Positions 1-8,337 of a DNA stretch of 64,000 nt are shown here, piece by piece. Under the pieces are notes generated by a model that had not been told where the DNA came from, searched no databases, and was given only the letters and a program-made list of their open reading frames with translations. Origin of the DNA: Chryseobacterium sp. G0186 (lineage in GTDB: Bacteria > Bacteroidota > Bacteroidia > Flavobacteriales > Weeksellaceae); contig NZ_CP033918.1 of the NCBI RefSeq assembly GCF_003815675.1, positions 4,774,001-4,838,000 on the forward strand, given 5' to 3'. Numbering within the stretch: position 1 is the first letter of the stretch; each line of letters opens with the position of its first letter. The position numbers and the translations under genes are program-made.

Positions 1-1326
1 CAACTCAATGTTTCTGCAGAAGCCATAAAACAGTTTATACAGGATTTTGATCTTGAACTGGTAGACTGTATCAGTACCAATTTTGAAGTAAAAGAGGACT
101 TTGAAAAATTTGCCCGTGAAAATGTAGATTTTTTAAGGTTATATGAAAAGGATTTGGACAAAAATAAAACCTTGGAACAAATTGCTGAAGTGATCAATCA
201 GCCTAAAGAAAAAGTGGAAAAGGCTATCAAGGATAATAATCTTAATATATTTGATAATGGTTTTTTCAAATCCTCCATTTCAAGCTATGGAATAGACAAT
301 AAACTGGGGGGAAACTACCAGTTTGTGTATAATTATTTTGGCCATACAACCAGTTTAAAACAAAGAGATTTTATAGGATACAGAGATTTGTTTTTCTATA
401 CATCTACCGTTTTGGAACCTTTCCTGAATCCTCAGCAGATCAAGGATTGGGGAATCAATAAACCGGCAGGAATTATTCTGTACGGACCTCCGGGAAGCGG
501 TAAGATTTTCTGGGCCAATAAGATTGCTGAGATTATAGGTTATCAGTTTAAAGAAGTTAAAAAACACTATCTGGGAACGTCATTGATCGATGGCAATGAA
601 ATTAATTTTAGTGACTTTCTGCTTACCATGATGAAAGAAAATAAAATGCTGCTTTTCCTTGATGATTTTGATGAGATTATGATGCAGAGAAAAGCAGAAA
701 CAGACATAGCTTCCTGTAATCTTGAGGCTCAGGAACTGATTCTTCACTACATCGGTAAATTTGAAAAAGAGGGTGTGCTAATGGTAGGTTCTGCTAATTC
801 CGTTTCGGAAATTGATGAGGAAATTCTGGCACCGGGAAGATTTGATGTAATGATTCCTATATTTCCGCCTAATGCCTCAGAGCGTTCAGAAATTATCCTA
901 TATGCGATGACGAGAGGGCTTGAAGCTGATTCCCTACTTTACAAAATCCTTAAAAACAATAAAGCAGATAAGATTCCATTCTGGCACGAGACATCTTCAA
1001 AGATGAAAGCCTTTAGCAATACCATGCTGATCGACTTTACACAAAGTTTAAAGAAAAGGATTAAAAATCTGTACCAAAGAACCCGCAACGAAAAACTTAA
1101 AATTGATGAAAAGCTTTTAAATGGAGCTTTAAGGGATGCTGCCGCAAAACTTACTGAAGAATATCTTGATCAGGTAGCAAGATTTCTGGCCGATGCCATC
1201 ATCAATAATTTTGATGAATTTCAATTGAGAATTCAGGCATTAAAAACTGAACTTGATACCTACAAAGCTGTAGAGGAACCAAGAAGAGTCATTGGATTTC
1301 ACCATAACGGAGAAAAAGAGGAATAG
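1..1326 (+). CDS. AAA family ATPase, 5' end outside the window
   Basis: The reading frame is open from the first base of the window to the TAG at 1324-1326, so this is the C-terminal 441 residues of a longer protein. Seen: a Walker A loop GPPGSGKI (484-507), Walker B with LFLDDFDE (652-675), a sensor-1-like GSAN (about 790) and the second-region motif APGRFD (about 829-846), in normal AAA order and spacing. The C-terminal 150 residues are helical and charged. The Walker A residue after Lys is Ile where Thr or Ser is nearly universal. A TTG at 154 could be mistaken for a start, but the same frame continues upstream with protein-like codons. AAA proteins of this type use ATP to remodel proteins; the substrate is unknown. 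It is followed by a 198-base gap with short repeats. Confidence 0.9.
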   Translation, partial: QLNVSAEAIKQFIQDFDLELVDCISTNFEVKEDFEKFARENVDFLRLYEKDLDKNKTLEQIAEVINQPKEKVEKAIKDNNLNIFDNGFFKSSISSYGIDNKLGGNYQFVYNYFGHTTSLKQRDFIGYRDLFFYTSTVLEPFLNPQQIKDWGINKPAGIILYGPPGSGKIFWANKIAEIIGYQFKEVKKHYLGTSLIDGNEINFSDFLLTMMKENKMLLFLDDFDEIMMQRKAETDIASCNLEAQELILHYIGKFEKEGVLMVGSANSVSEIDEEILAPGRFDVMIPIFPPNASERSEIILYAMTRGLEADSLLYKILKNNKADKIPFWHETSSKMKAFSNTMLIDFTQSLKKRIKNLYQRTRNEKLKIDEKLLNGALRDAAAKLTEEYLDQVARFLADAIINNFDEFQLRIQALKTELDTYKAVEEPRRVIGFHHNGEKEE

Positions 1327-1329
1327 CTT

Positions 1330-1428
1330 TGGAGTTTGAGAGTAGGAGGGTTTGAGAGTGTAAGGGTTTGAGGGTAAGAGTATTTTAGAGTAGGAGTATT
1401 TTAGAGTAGGAGTGCTTTAGAGTCTAAG
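1330..1428. repeat. Purine-rich low-complexity intergenic repeat
   Basis: Degenerate tandem words rich in GGGTTTGAGAG and AGAGTAGGAG fill the gap after the AAA ATPase. The clearest part is the 16-base unit TATTTTAGAGTAGGAG at 1381-1396 and 1397-1412, with a diverged third copy at 1413-1428. Related sequence, mostly on the other strand, occurs near 2745-2790 and 10290-10326, and weakly near 59610. No reading frame of interest. Function unknown. Confidence 0.7.
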
Positions 1429-1524
1429 TGGACTGGTATTGTCTCTCATCTATCAGTCTTTTATCTTTACTCTTGACTCTTTGTTCCTGCCTCATCATCA
1501 TAATACATTGTACAAAAAACACGT

Positions 1525-2634
1525 ATGAATAGCATTTGGGAACTGGATACCTTTTATCGTAAAAGAGATATTATCATTATTGGAGCTGGATTTTCCGGGC
1601 TTTGGACAGCAATAGCCATTAAGGAAAAACATCCTGAAAAATCTGTTCTGATCATTGAGCGGAGTACAGTTCCATTAGGAGCTTCCACAAGAAATGCCGG
1701 TTTTGCCTGCTTTGGAAGTCTTACAGAAGTAATAGCCGATTCACAAAAGATGGGCTGGGAAAAAACATTGAACCTCGTGGCAATGAGATTTGATGGACTT
1801 CAGAAAATTCAACAGTATTTTAAAAGTGATGAAATAGATTTTGAACTCAGTGGCGGGTATGAAATACTGAACAATGAAGAACCTTTAGAACTTATAGATG
1901 AGGTGAATGGGAAACTGAAATTGATCACCGGGCTTGAAAAAACATACTCTCTACAACAAGATAAAATAAAGGAATTTGGACTGGGAAAATCTCAGTTTCT
2001 GATTGAAAACCCTTGTGAGGGAAGTTTACATTCCGGGAAGCTGTTGCAGAAACTTTTGGAGAAATGCCATGAGCTGAAAGTTGAATTCTTATTTGGAACT
2101 GAGGTGAAAAATATTGATGAAAATTTGGATGAGATTGAGGTTTGTCTGACAGAAGATCTTTCTGTGAAAGCTGTTGCAGTGGTTTATTGTACCAATGCCT
2201 TCAGTTCAAAGTTTCTTGAGAATGAAAATATAATTCCTGCACGGGGACAGATTTTGTTGACTGATCCTATAGAAAATTTGAAATTAAAGGGAACTTTTCA
2301 TTACGATGACGGCTTTTATTACTTCAGAAATTTAGGAAACAGAATATTATTGGGTGGTGGAAGAAATCAGGATTTTAAAACCGAAGAAACGACAGCCTTT
2401 GAAACCACTGAATTTCTACAAGATCACCTGGAAGAATTCTTAAAAACAGTAGTCCTACCCAATCATGACTATACAATAGCGCTTCGTTGGTCTGGAATAA
2501 TGGCGATGGGATCAGAGAAAAGCCCCATTGTAAAAAAAGTATCAGAAAAACAGTTCTGTGCTGTAAGACTTTCAGGAATGGGCGTTGCTCTGGCCCCTAA
2601 AATAGGAGAGATGATGGCTGAAATAATACAATAA
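1525..2634 (+). CDS. FAD-dependent oxidoreductase (DAO family)
   Basis: A 369-residue flavoprotein. The N-terminus carries the dinucleotide-binding fold IIIIGAGFSGLW (GxGxxG, residues 17-28) followed by the acidic end of beta-2 in LIIER. STRNAGFACFG about 40 residues on is typical of the D-amino-acid oxidase/glycine oxidase superfamily (DAO). The C-terminal RWSGIMAMG and LSGMGVALAP stretches match the second half of the FAD site. Such enzymes oxidise an amine or amino acid; the substrate cannot be read from the sequence. The ATG at 1525 leaves a natural short lead into the Rossmann fold. No signal peptide, so cytoplasmic. It stands upstream of prfB but prfB has its own promoter. Confidence 0.9.
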   Translation: MNSIWELDTFYRKRDIIIIGAGFSGLWTAIAIKEKHPEKSVLIIERSTVPLGASTRNAGFACFGSLTEVIADSQKMGWEKTLNLVAMRFDGLQKIQQYFKSDEIDFELSGGYEILNNEEPLELIDEVNGKLKLITGLEKTYSLQQDKIKEFGLGKSQFLIENPCEGSLHSGKLLQKLLEKCHELKVEFLFGTEVKNIDENLDEIEVCLTEDLSVKAVAVVYCTNAFSSKFLENENIIPARGQILLTDPIENLKLKGTFHYDDGFYYFRNLGNRILLGGGRNQDFKTEETTAFETTEFLQDHLEEFLKTVVLPNHDYTIALRWSGIMAMGSEKSPIVKKVSEKQFCAVRLSGMGVALAPKIGEMMAEIIQ

Positions 2635-2810
2635 GAGGCAAGATCATAGAAGAAGAATAAGATTAAAAGTAAAGAAAGAGAGTGGAAAAATTCTTAATCT
2701 TGAGCTTTACAATCGAAATCTTGGAGCCTACAATAGATTCAAGCATAAAAACACTCTCACACTCTAAGTTTCAAGTCCCTCAAATTCTCTCCGGTGTGGA
2801 AAGAAATCCT

Positions 2811-2818
2811 TATTTTTG
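2811..2818 (+). promoter_or_regulatory. Bacteroidota -7 promoter element for prfB
   Basis: TATTTTTG matches the Bacteroidota consensus TAnnTTTG. It lies 16 bases before the GTG at 2835, giving a very short leader, and rules out the longer reading frame that begins at 2682. No clear -33 box. Confidence 0.6.
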
Positions 2819-2834
2819 CAAAAAAGAAAAACTC

Positions 2835-3947
2835 GTGATTAACAACGACCAGATAAAAGAAGTTCAATCCAGGATTGAAGACCTACATAGATACTTACAG
2901 ATTGAAAAAAAGAAGATAGAAATTGCCAACGATGACGAAAAAACGGCAGCTCCTGAGTTTTGGGATACTCCTAAGGTGGCAGAAGCATTTTTAAAGCAGC
3001 TCCGTTCCAAGAAAAAGTGGGTGGAAAGCTATGATGAAATTCAGACCCAGTTTGAAGATTTGCAGGTTCTAGCTGACTTTGCCAAGGAAGATCCGGATTC
3101 TGAGCAGGAATTGGATGCTACTTTCCCTCTGTTGGTAGAGAAAATTGAAGACCTGGAATTCAAGAATATGCTCTCCAATGAGGGTGATGAACTTTCTGCT
3201 GTTCTTCAGATCACTGCAGGAGCAGGAGGAACAGAAAGCTGTGACTGGGCGGCCATGTTAATGAGAATGTACAATATGTGGGCAGAAAAGCAAGGCTATA
3301 AGATTCGTGAACTGAATTTTCAGGAAGGCGAAGTAGCCGGAGTGAAAACAGTTACCCTAGAAATTGATGGAGAATATGCTTTCGGATACCTGAAAGGCGA
3401 AAATGGGGTACACCGTTTGGTGAGAATTTCACCTTTCGATAGTAATGCCAAGCGTCATACCAGTTTCGTTTCTGTCTATGTTTATCCTTTGGTGGATGAT
3501 ACCATTGAAATTAATATCAACCCTGCCGATATATCTTTTGAAACCATGAGATCTTCCGGAGCCGGAGGGCAGAACGTTAACAAGGTTGAAACTGCTGTAC
3601 GTCTTCGTCACGCACCTACCGGAATTATCATTGAAAACTCCGAGTCTCGTTCACAGCTTCAGAATAAGGAAAAAGCAATGCAGCTTCTTCGTTCCAGACT
3701 TTACGAAATGGAATTGGAAGAACGTATGAAAGCCAGAAACGAGATTGAGGCCAACAAAATGAAGATCGAATGGGGAAGCCAGATCAGAAACTACGTGATG
3801 CATCCTTACAAACTGGTAAAGGATGTACGCTCAGGTCATGAAACATCAGATGTGGATGCTGTAATGAACGGAAATATTACTCCTTTCCTTAAAGCTTTCC
3901 TAATGGCCGATGGTACTGCTGTTTCCGATGATGACATGAACCTATAA
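2835..3947 (+). CDS. prfB: Peptide chain release factor 2 (RF2)
   Basis: RF2 recognises UAA and UGA and releases the finished protein from the ribosome. Seen: the catalytic loop [11 protein letters not shown] (GGQ) at about 3555-3590, the stop-codon-reading tripeptide SPF in RISPFDS at about 3427-3445, and the [12 protein letters not shown] region. The frame is open back to GTG 2682, but that extension crosses low-complexity intergenic sequence and a -7 promoter element. The GTG at 2835 gives 370 residues, the usual length. In many bacteria prfB has an in-frame UGA and a +1 frameshift near codon 25; here the matching segment ([10 protein letters not shown]) reads straight through with no TGA, so the usual autoregulation is absent. 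prfC lies at 57.9 kb. Confidence 0.97.
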   Translation: MINNDQIKEVQSRIEDLHRYLQIEKKKIEIANDDEKTAAPEFWDTPKVAEAFLKQLRSKKKWVESYDEIQTQFEDLQVLADFAKEDPDSEQELDATFPLLVEKIEDLEFKNMLSNEGDELSAVLQITAGAGGTESCDWAAMLMRMYNMWAEKQGYKIRELNFQEGEVAGVKTVTLEIDGEYAFGYLKGENGVHRLVRISPFDSNAKRHTSFVSVYVYPLVDDTIEININPADISFETMRSSGAGGQNVNKVETAVRLRHAPTGIIIENSESRSQLQNKEKAMQLLRSRLYEMELEERMKARNEIEANKMKIEWGSQIRNYVMHPYKLVKDVRSGHETSDVDAVMNGNITPFLKAFLMADGTAVSDDDMNL

Positions 3948-4008
3948 AATATCATATGATTTTTAGTTAAAATCTTATAATTAATTTTTGTTTCAGACAT
4001 TTTAGACT

Positions 4009-4016
4009 TATTTTTG
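4009..4016 (+). promoter_or_regulatory. Promoter of the DedA gene
   Basis: TATTTTTG at 4009-4016 fits the Bacteroidota -7 consensus, with a TTTG (3987-3990) 18 bases upstream as a -33 box. It ends 16 bases before the ATG at 4033. Confidence 0.65.
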
Positions 4017-4032
4017 TTGTTCATCGATATAT

Positions 4033-4734
4033 ATGGAAGATTTCAATAGCTGGAAGGATTTATTAAACCCGGAGTTTTATATTAGAATGGGAGGGTTTTG
4101 GCTTATTTTGTTCATTGTTTTTGCTGAAACAGGTCTTTTTGTAGGATTTTTTCTACCTGGAGACTCATTGTTATTCGTTTCAGGAATTTATGCCGTTGAA
4201 ATCATCAAAGAGACTTTTGGCTCCACCGGGAGCGATTTCTTGGATACAACAATTTTAGCCTCTGGGGTAGCATTGGCTGCCATTATCGGAAATGAAGTTG
4301 GATATTATTTTGGACGTAAAGCAGGTCCGGCTTTGTATAAAAGACCAGATTCAATGCTTTTTAAGAAAAAATATTTATATCAGGCACATGATTTTTTTGA
4401 AAAACATGGAGCGTTAGCCATTATTATGGCCAGGTTTTTACCTGTTGTAAGAACATTTACCCCCATTGTTGCAGGAATTGTAAAAATGGATAAAAAGGAA
4501 TTCCTGAGAGATAATGTTATCGGAGCAATTTTATGGTCATTTATTTTGATCTTTGCCGGGCATTACCTTGATAAACTATTCATGGAGCAGTTTGGAATCA
4601 ACTTAAAGGAAAAATTAGAGTATATCATTATTGTGATTGTACTGGTAACCACACTTCCGGTAATTATTAAATTTATGTTTGGTAAAAAAGAAGACTTTTC
4701 CAAATATGAAAACAATGATTCAGACCCTGAATAA
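4033..4734 (+). CDS. DedA family membrane protein
   Basis: A 233-residue inner-membrane protein with the DedA/SNARE-associated domain. Seen: hydrophobic segments around residues 15-45, 75-100 and 140-160, a final helix at about 195-215, and the family signature ARFLPVVRTFTPIVAG (about residues 137-152), whose Arg residues and G-rich end are conserved. The segment FFLPGDSLLF near residue 38 is also characteristic. Family members act in phospholipid or undecaprenyl-phosphate flipping and envelope homeostasis; which substrate this copy moves is not known. It has its own promoter and ends in a terminator shared with the convergent esterase gene. Confidence 0.92.
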   Translation: MEDFNSWKDLLNPEFYIRMGGFWLILFIVFAETGLFVGFFLPGDSLLFVSGIYAVEIIKETFGSTGSDFLDTTILASGVALAAIIGNEVGYYFGRKAGPALYKRPDSMLFKKKYLYQAHDFFEKHGALAIIMARFLPVVRTFTPIVAGIVKMDKKEFLRDNVIGAILWSFILIFAGHYLDKLFMEQFGINLKEKLEYIIIVIVLVTTLPVIIKFMFGKKEDFSKYENNDSDPE

Positions 4735-4755
4735 GAAATACATAAAAATATAATC

Positions 4756-4781
4756 AATAACCTGCTTTTTAGTAGGTTATT
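4756..4781. terminator. Bidirectional terminator between DedA and esterase genes
   Basis: AATAACCT (4756-4763) pairs with AGGTTATT (4774-4781) and is followed by TTTTG on the plus strand. The right arm overlaps the stop codon of the convergent gene at 4777. Confidence 0.7.
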
Positions 4782-5646
4782 TTTGTATCCATTCCAGAAT
4801 ATTCGGATAGATAATACGGTCTCTTTTTGTTTTACTGAATAATCTTGGAACATGTCCTGTCTTTTCCATAAAAACAAATTTGTGAGGAACATTCATACGA
4901 CTGAGTGCAGAATCCATTGCCTGCCCTTGATGGTAATTAACCAGAAAGTCATTATTTCCCTGAAACAATAGCGTAGGAACATTGGTAATGTTGGCAATTG
5001 GGCTGGCTTCCTTAAAGGCTTCAGAAATGTTTTTACGGTCAAATTTAGTTCCCACAACCTTCTGAAAAGTAGGAGAGGTGTATTTTGAATAAAATGAATT
5101 CAGATATTCCGGACTGTAGAAATCTGTAGGTCCGCTTAGTGAAATGATTTTTTTAATCTGGTCTGGATGCCGATATCCGTATAATAGAGCAAGATGTCCG
5201 CCGGCACTTTCTCCCAAAAGAATATAATTATTAGGTTGAAGTTCGGCTTTTCCAGCCACAGAATTAAATCTTTCGATGGCTAAACCAATATCTTCAAGTT
5301 GTTGTTTATAGGTAATGTTTTTCTTCTTAGATACGAATCGGTAGTTCATATTAATGCTGGGAATCCTGTTCTCAAAAAGCATTTTCTGAATCTGGATCAT
5401 ATGCTCTTTCTTTCCAATAGTCCAGGCTCCGCCATGCAGAATCAGAACAACAGGAGAATCTTCGGTATAATCCTTTGGAAGAAAAATATCCATTTTCTGT
5501 CTTTTGTGCTCTCCATATTTTAAGTTATAGATTTTTTGCTGGCCGTCGGGACCTACCCAAACCCTGAATTTTGTATTGCATGACTGCAATAGGAAGCTAA
5601 TGGATCCCATAACGAAAAAATGATACCTGAGAATGAGCTTTTTCAT
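4777..5646 (-). CDS. Alpha/beta hydrolase (esterase-like lipoprotein)
   Basis: 289 residues. The N-terminus has a lipoprotein signal ending in LLQSC, so the mature enzyme is probably lipid-anchored. Seen: the oxyanion motif LILHGGAW, the nucleophile elbow GESAGG (Ser), an Asp in GNNDFLVN and the catalytic His in KTGHV, in the order expected of an alpha/beta-hydrolase of the HGG carboxylesterase group. The natural ester is unknown. It begins 25 bases after the TPR gene on the same strand, so the two probably share a transcript. Start: the ATG directly before the positively charged signal-peptide region. Confidence 0.9.
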   Translation of the reverse strand: MKKLILRYHFFVMGSISFLLQSCNTKFRVWVGPDGQQKIYNLKYGEHKRQKMDIFLPKDYTEDSPVVLILHGGAWTIGKKEHMIQIQKMLFENRIPSINMNYRFVSKKKNITYKQQLEDIGLAIERFNSVAGKAELQPNNYILLGESAGGHLALLYGYRHPDQIKKIISLSGPTDFYSPEYLNSFYSKYTSPTFQKVVGTKFDRKNISEAFKEASPIANITNVPTLLFQGNNDFLVNYHQGQAMDSALSRMNVPHKFVFMEKTGHVPRLFSKTKRDRIIYPNILEWIQK

Positions 5647-5671
5647 AGATTAGAATCAAGAAATAGTAACT

Positions 5672-6163
5672 TTAAAACGATTCTTTATAGAGTGCATCTG
5701 CATAATTAGACAAAGATTGGTTGTATCTGGGTAAATGTAAGGAAAGTGCTTTTAAGGTTAATGATAGTGCTTCTTTATATTCTCCTGCTGAAGAAAGGGA
5801 AAGGGCTAAAAAAGAGTCTACTGCATCATTCAGCTCATCCGAATAATTTGCCTTTTCTTCTCTTAAAATATGGATGCTTTCTTCTATCTTTCCGTTATTT
5901 CTTAATGTGCTTGCCAGTTGGATTCTTGCTCTCCTACTTCGTAAACCGGATAATCCCTGAGCTAACGCCGATCTGTATAAAGGTTCAGCTTCTTTCTCAT
6001 ATCCGGTTGAATCAAAAGTACAGGCCAATTCAAAATCAGCAATAGCTTGTGAATCTGTAAGTAATCTGATATGATCTTTGATGTGTTGAATAAAATCTTC
6101 GTTACTTATTGTTCCGAGCTTCTGCCAGACCCTCTGCAATTGGATTTCCCAGTTTTCATCCAT
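5672..6163 (-). CDS. TPR-repeat protein
   Basis: A 163-residue soluble protein made of tetratricopeptide-like helical hairpins. Units of about 34 residues are visible around YEKEAEPLYRSALAQ, NGKIEESIHILREE and GEYKEALSLTLKAL. It resembles the short TPR_5-type proteins common in bacteria, which act as protein-binding scaffolds. No signal peptide. It is the first gene of a likely two-gene unit with the esterase and has a -7 element 14 bases before its ATG. No specific partner can be named. Confidence 0.85.
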   Translation of the reverse strand: MDENWEIQLQRVWQKLGTISNEDFIQHIKDHIRLLTDSQAIADFELACTFDSTGYEKEAEPLYRSALAQGLSGLRSRRARIQLASTLRNNGKIEESIHILREEKANYSDELNDAVDSFLALSLSSAGEYKEALSLTLKALSLHLPRYNQSLSNYADALYKESF

Positions 6164-6177
6164 GATATAATTTTAAA

Positions 6178-6185
6178 CAAATATA
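6178..6185 (-). promoter_or_regulatory. -7 promoter element for the TPR gene
   Basis: On the minus strand this reads TATATTTG, a full match to TAnnTTTG, 14 bases upstream of the ATG at 6163. Confidence 0.55.
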
Positions 6186-6266
6186 TAAAATATTGGAAGC
6201 AAAGTCTTGCCTTGTAATTCTTAAAATTATTCTCATGTTATGAATCATAAAATGGAATTAAATATT

Positions 6267-6274
6267 TATTTTTG
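6267..6274 (+). promoter_or_regulatory. -7 promoter element for the DUF808 gene
   Basis: TATTTTTG lies 34 bases before the ATG at 6309. No clear -33 box was found. Confidence 0.55.
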
Positions 6275-6308
6275 CTGAACTTAACAAAGATTAAAAAAAA
6301 ATTAAAAT

Positions 6309-7190
6309 ATGGCATCAGGCTTTTTTGCAATTTTAGATGATATTGCAGCATTAATGGATGATGTAGCAGTAACCAGTAAAATAGCTACACAGAAAACAGC
6401 AGGGATTTTGGGAGATGACCTGGCTGTAAATGCAGAAAAGGCTACTGGCTTTCTTTCTTCCAGAGAACTTCCGGTTTTATGGGCCATTACCAAAGGTTCA
6501 TTTATTAATAAACTGATAATTCTTCCCATTGCTTTCCTGCTCAACTGGTTGTACAAACCTGCCATTGAGGTGATCCTTATTTTGGGAGGTTTATACCTTG
6601 CCTTTGAAGGAGTTGAGAAAATTATTGAATTTCTGTTTCACCGTTCAAAAAAGGGACATGAAGTAGTAGAGGAGAGTAATGAAAATGAAGATTCAGAAGT
6701 TTCTGAGAAAACAAAAATCAACTCAGCAATCAGAACAGACTTTATTCTTTCCATTGAAATTGTAATCATTGCGTTAGGAACAGTGATTCAGGAGCAACAC
6801 CCACTTATTACACAGATTCTTACGGTAACATTTGTTTCATTTATTGCTACTGTAGGGGTATATGGTATTGTTGCACTTATTGTAAGAATGGATGATGCCG
6901 GGTTTAAATTAATCAAGAAAAGCCACGACAAAGGATTCTTTTCCAAGTTGGGACATTTTCTGGTGAAAGCACTACCGGTGATCATTAAAATTCTAGGAGT
7001 GGTAGGAACCATTGCCCTGATTTTGGTTTCAGGAGGTATTTTTGCCCATAATATTCACTATCTGCATGAATTGTTCCCAACATGGCCGGGTATTTTAAAA
7101 GAATTTACATTCGGTATCGTAGGTGGACTTGGTGCGGTTGCTTTATTTACAATAGGTAAAGCAATATATTCATTGGCTACCAAAAAATAA
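6309..7190 (+). CDS. DUF808 (YedI-like) membrane protein
   Basis: 293 residues, close to the roughly 300 usual for the family. The N-terminus ASGFFAILDDIAALMDDVA and the following TSKIATQKTAGILGDDLAVN are the signature of DUF808/YedI. Membrane segments lie at about residues 70-100, 150-190, 220-240 and 262-285, separated by an acidic loop near residue 120. Family function is unknown; it is an inner-membrane protein with a conserved acidic N-terminal region. It stands alone between its own promoter and a strong hairpin terminator. Confidence 0.93.
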   Translation: MASGFFAILDDIAALMDDVAVTSKIATQKTAGILGDDLAVNAEKATGFLSSRELPVLWAITKGSFINKLIILPIAFLLNWLYKPAIEVILILGGLYLAFEGVEKIIEFLFHRSKKGHEVVEESNENEDSEVSEKTKINSAIRTDFILSIEIVIIALGTVIQEQHPLITQILTVTFVSFIATVGVYGIVALIVRMDDAGFKLIKKSHDKGFFSKLGHFLVKALPVIIKILGVVGTIALILVSGGIFAHNIHYLHELFPTWPGILKEFTFGIVGGLGAVALFTIGKAIYSLATKK

Positions 7191-7208
7191 AAGATACTTT
7201 TACATCAT

Positions 7209-7246
7209 AAAAAATCCTGTACTATTTTTAGTGCAGGATTTTTTTT
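7209..7246. terminator. Bidirectional terminator after the DUF808 gene
   Basis: AAAAAATCCTG (7209-7219) pairs with CAGGATTTTTT (7234-7244), with four further pairs inside. T-runs follow in both directions, serving the convergent gene at 7258 as well. Confidence 0.85.
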
Positions 7247-7257
7247 GACTGATTATT

Positions 7258-8265
7258 TTATTTCATATTGGTTTTGATCAGTTCAATCACTGTACTAATC
7301 TTTGGTCCAAACATATCTTTTGCCCAGAGTTCAGGAGCCTTTAGTCGTTCTAAAATTAAGAAAAGAGCCAGACCTTCATCCTGTGACCACCATTTTTTAT
7401 TCCGTCTGACTCCATCTAACGCAATGTTTTTATCAATCTTGCCACCTTTAGGATGGATTATCCATAAGTACATGGAATATTGTCCCAGACCTTCCATGGT
7501 AAGGAAGATATCATCTATTTCCTTCAGCCCTTGGTATTTATCTTTAAAATAGTTGGTTTGTCTTTTATTAATTAAGCTCAATCCTTTTATAAGTTGTTCT
7601 GAATCCAGTTTCTTATCTTTAATACTGCTGTAAAGACTGTTTATTTCTGAATGATACAGCTCTAAATAATCTTTATTTTCACTAAAAATAGCTTGTATCA
7701 TATCGTCATTGAAAGGAACTCCAAAGTTATTTTGTTTCTCATATTGTGTAATATTCTTTCCAAAGTTTTGCATTTGTTGGGAATGGGAAAATTCATGAAT
7801 GAAAACTCCTGTGATTAAATTATCCAATCCCAGTTCCTCACTTTTTATTCCAGCTTTTTTCCAAAAACTGGGTAAGGGCATTACAAAGAATGATTCATGC
7901 CTGCCTGTTGGGATTTCTGAAGCAAAAGACATGATTCTTACAGGAACAGATGTTTTATCGGGTAGGGTAAGGGAATCATGATGAAGTGCTTTTTTCCAGT
8001 TTAACTTCAGGTTTAAGAGGTGGTACCCCTTTATAGACTTACCTTTAGGAATGGTCACTGAAGAAGTTGAGTACACGTAGGTATCATCAAAAAATACAAA
8101 TTGTACAGGCTGAAGTTTATCAATTTTATAAATGTCTTTGTAGACCAATGACCATGCAGAAAACCATTGATTGGTCACTTTCTCAAATTCTCTGTTATCA
8201 TTTTGCTGTCCAAATGCCTTTAATGAGATTGTAAAAAGCATTAAAAAAAGTACTGTTTTTTTCAT
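7258..8265 (-). CDS. Secreted protein with HExxH zinc-protease motif
   Basis: 335 residues from the ATG at 8263-8265, which opens a clear signal peptide (MKKTVLFLMLF, cleavage near KAFGQ). A longer frame from a TTG at 8298 would bury that signal and is rejected. Seen: IHEFSHSQQM about residue 158, the HExxH zinc site, and further on TMEGLGQYSMYLW, which resembles the EG-x-AxY segment holding the third ligand in gluzincin peptidases. Inference: a periplasmic or outer-membrane-associated zinc peptidase. I do not recognise a named family, and both the spacing to the third ligand and activity are uncertain. Monocistronic. Confidence 0.8.
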   Translation of the reverse strand: MKKTVLFLMLFTISLKAFGQQNDNREFEKVTNQWFSAWSLVYKDIYKIDKLQPVQFVFFDDTYVYSTSSVTIPKGKSIKGYHLLNLKLNWKKALHHDSLTLPDKTSVPVRIMSFASEIPTGRHESFFVMPLPSFWKKAGIKSEELGLDNLITGVFIHEFSHSQQMQNFGKNITQYEKQNNFGVPFNDDMIQAIFSENKDYLELYHSEINSLYSSIKDKKLDSEQLIKGLSLINKRQTNYFKDKYQGLKEIDDIFLTMEGLGQYSMYLWIIHPKGGKIDKNIALDGVRRNKKWWSQDEGLALFLILERLKAPELWAKDMFGPKISTVIELIKTNMK

Positions 8266-8312
8266 TTCCGGACTTTTTAATAAAGAACTAATATACAAAT
8301 TGATGAAATAAA

Positions 8313-8334
8313 AAAGAGGCCCTGAAGCCTCTTT
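8313..8334 (-). terminator. dnaJ terminator
   Basis: AAAGAGGC (8313-8320) pairs perfectly with GCCTCTTT (8327-8334), and on the minus strand it is followed by a T-run just past the dnaJ stop. Confidence 0.8.
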
Positions 8335-8337
8335 ATA

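Noticed and set aside
2682..2834. N-terminal extension of prfB from GTG 2682
   Set aside because: It runs through low-complexity intergenic sequence and across a -7 promoter element, and RF2 is not known to carry such residues.
8266..8298. Upstream TTG start for the secreted HExxH protein
   Set aside because: It adds 11 residues ahead of a signal peptide that already begins properly at ATG 8265.
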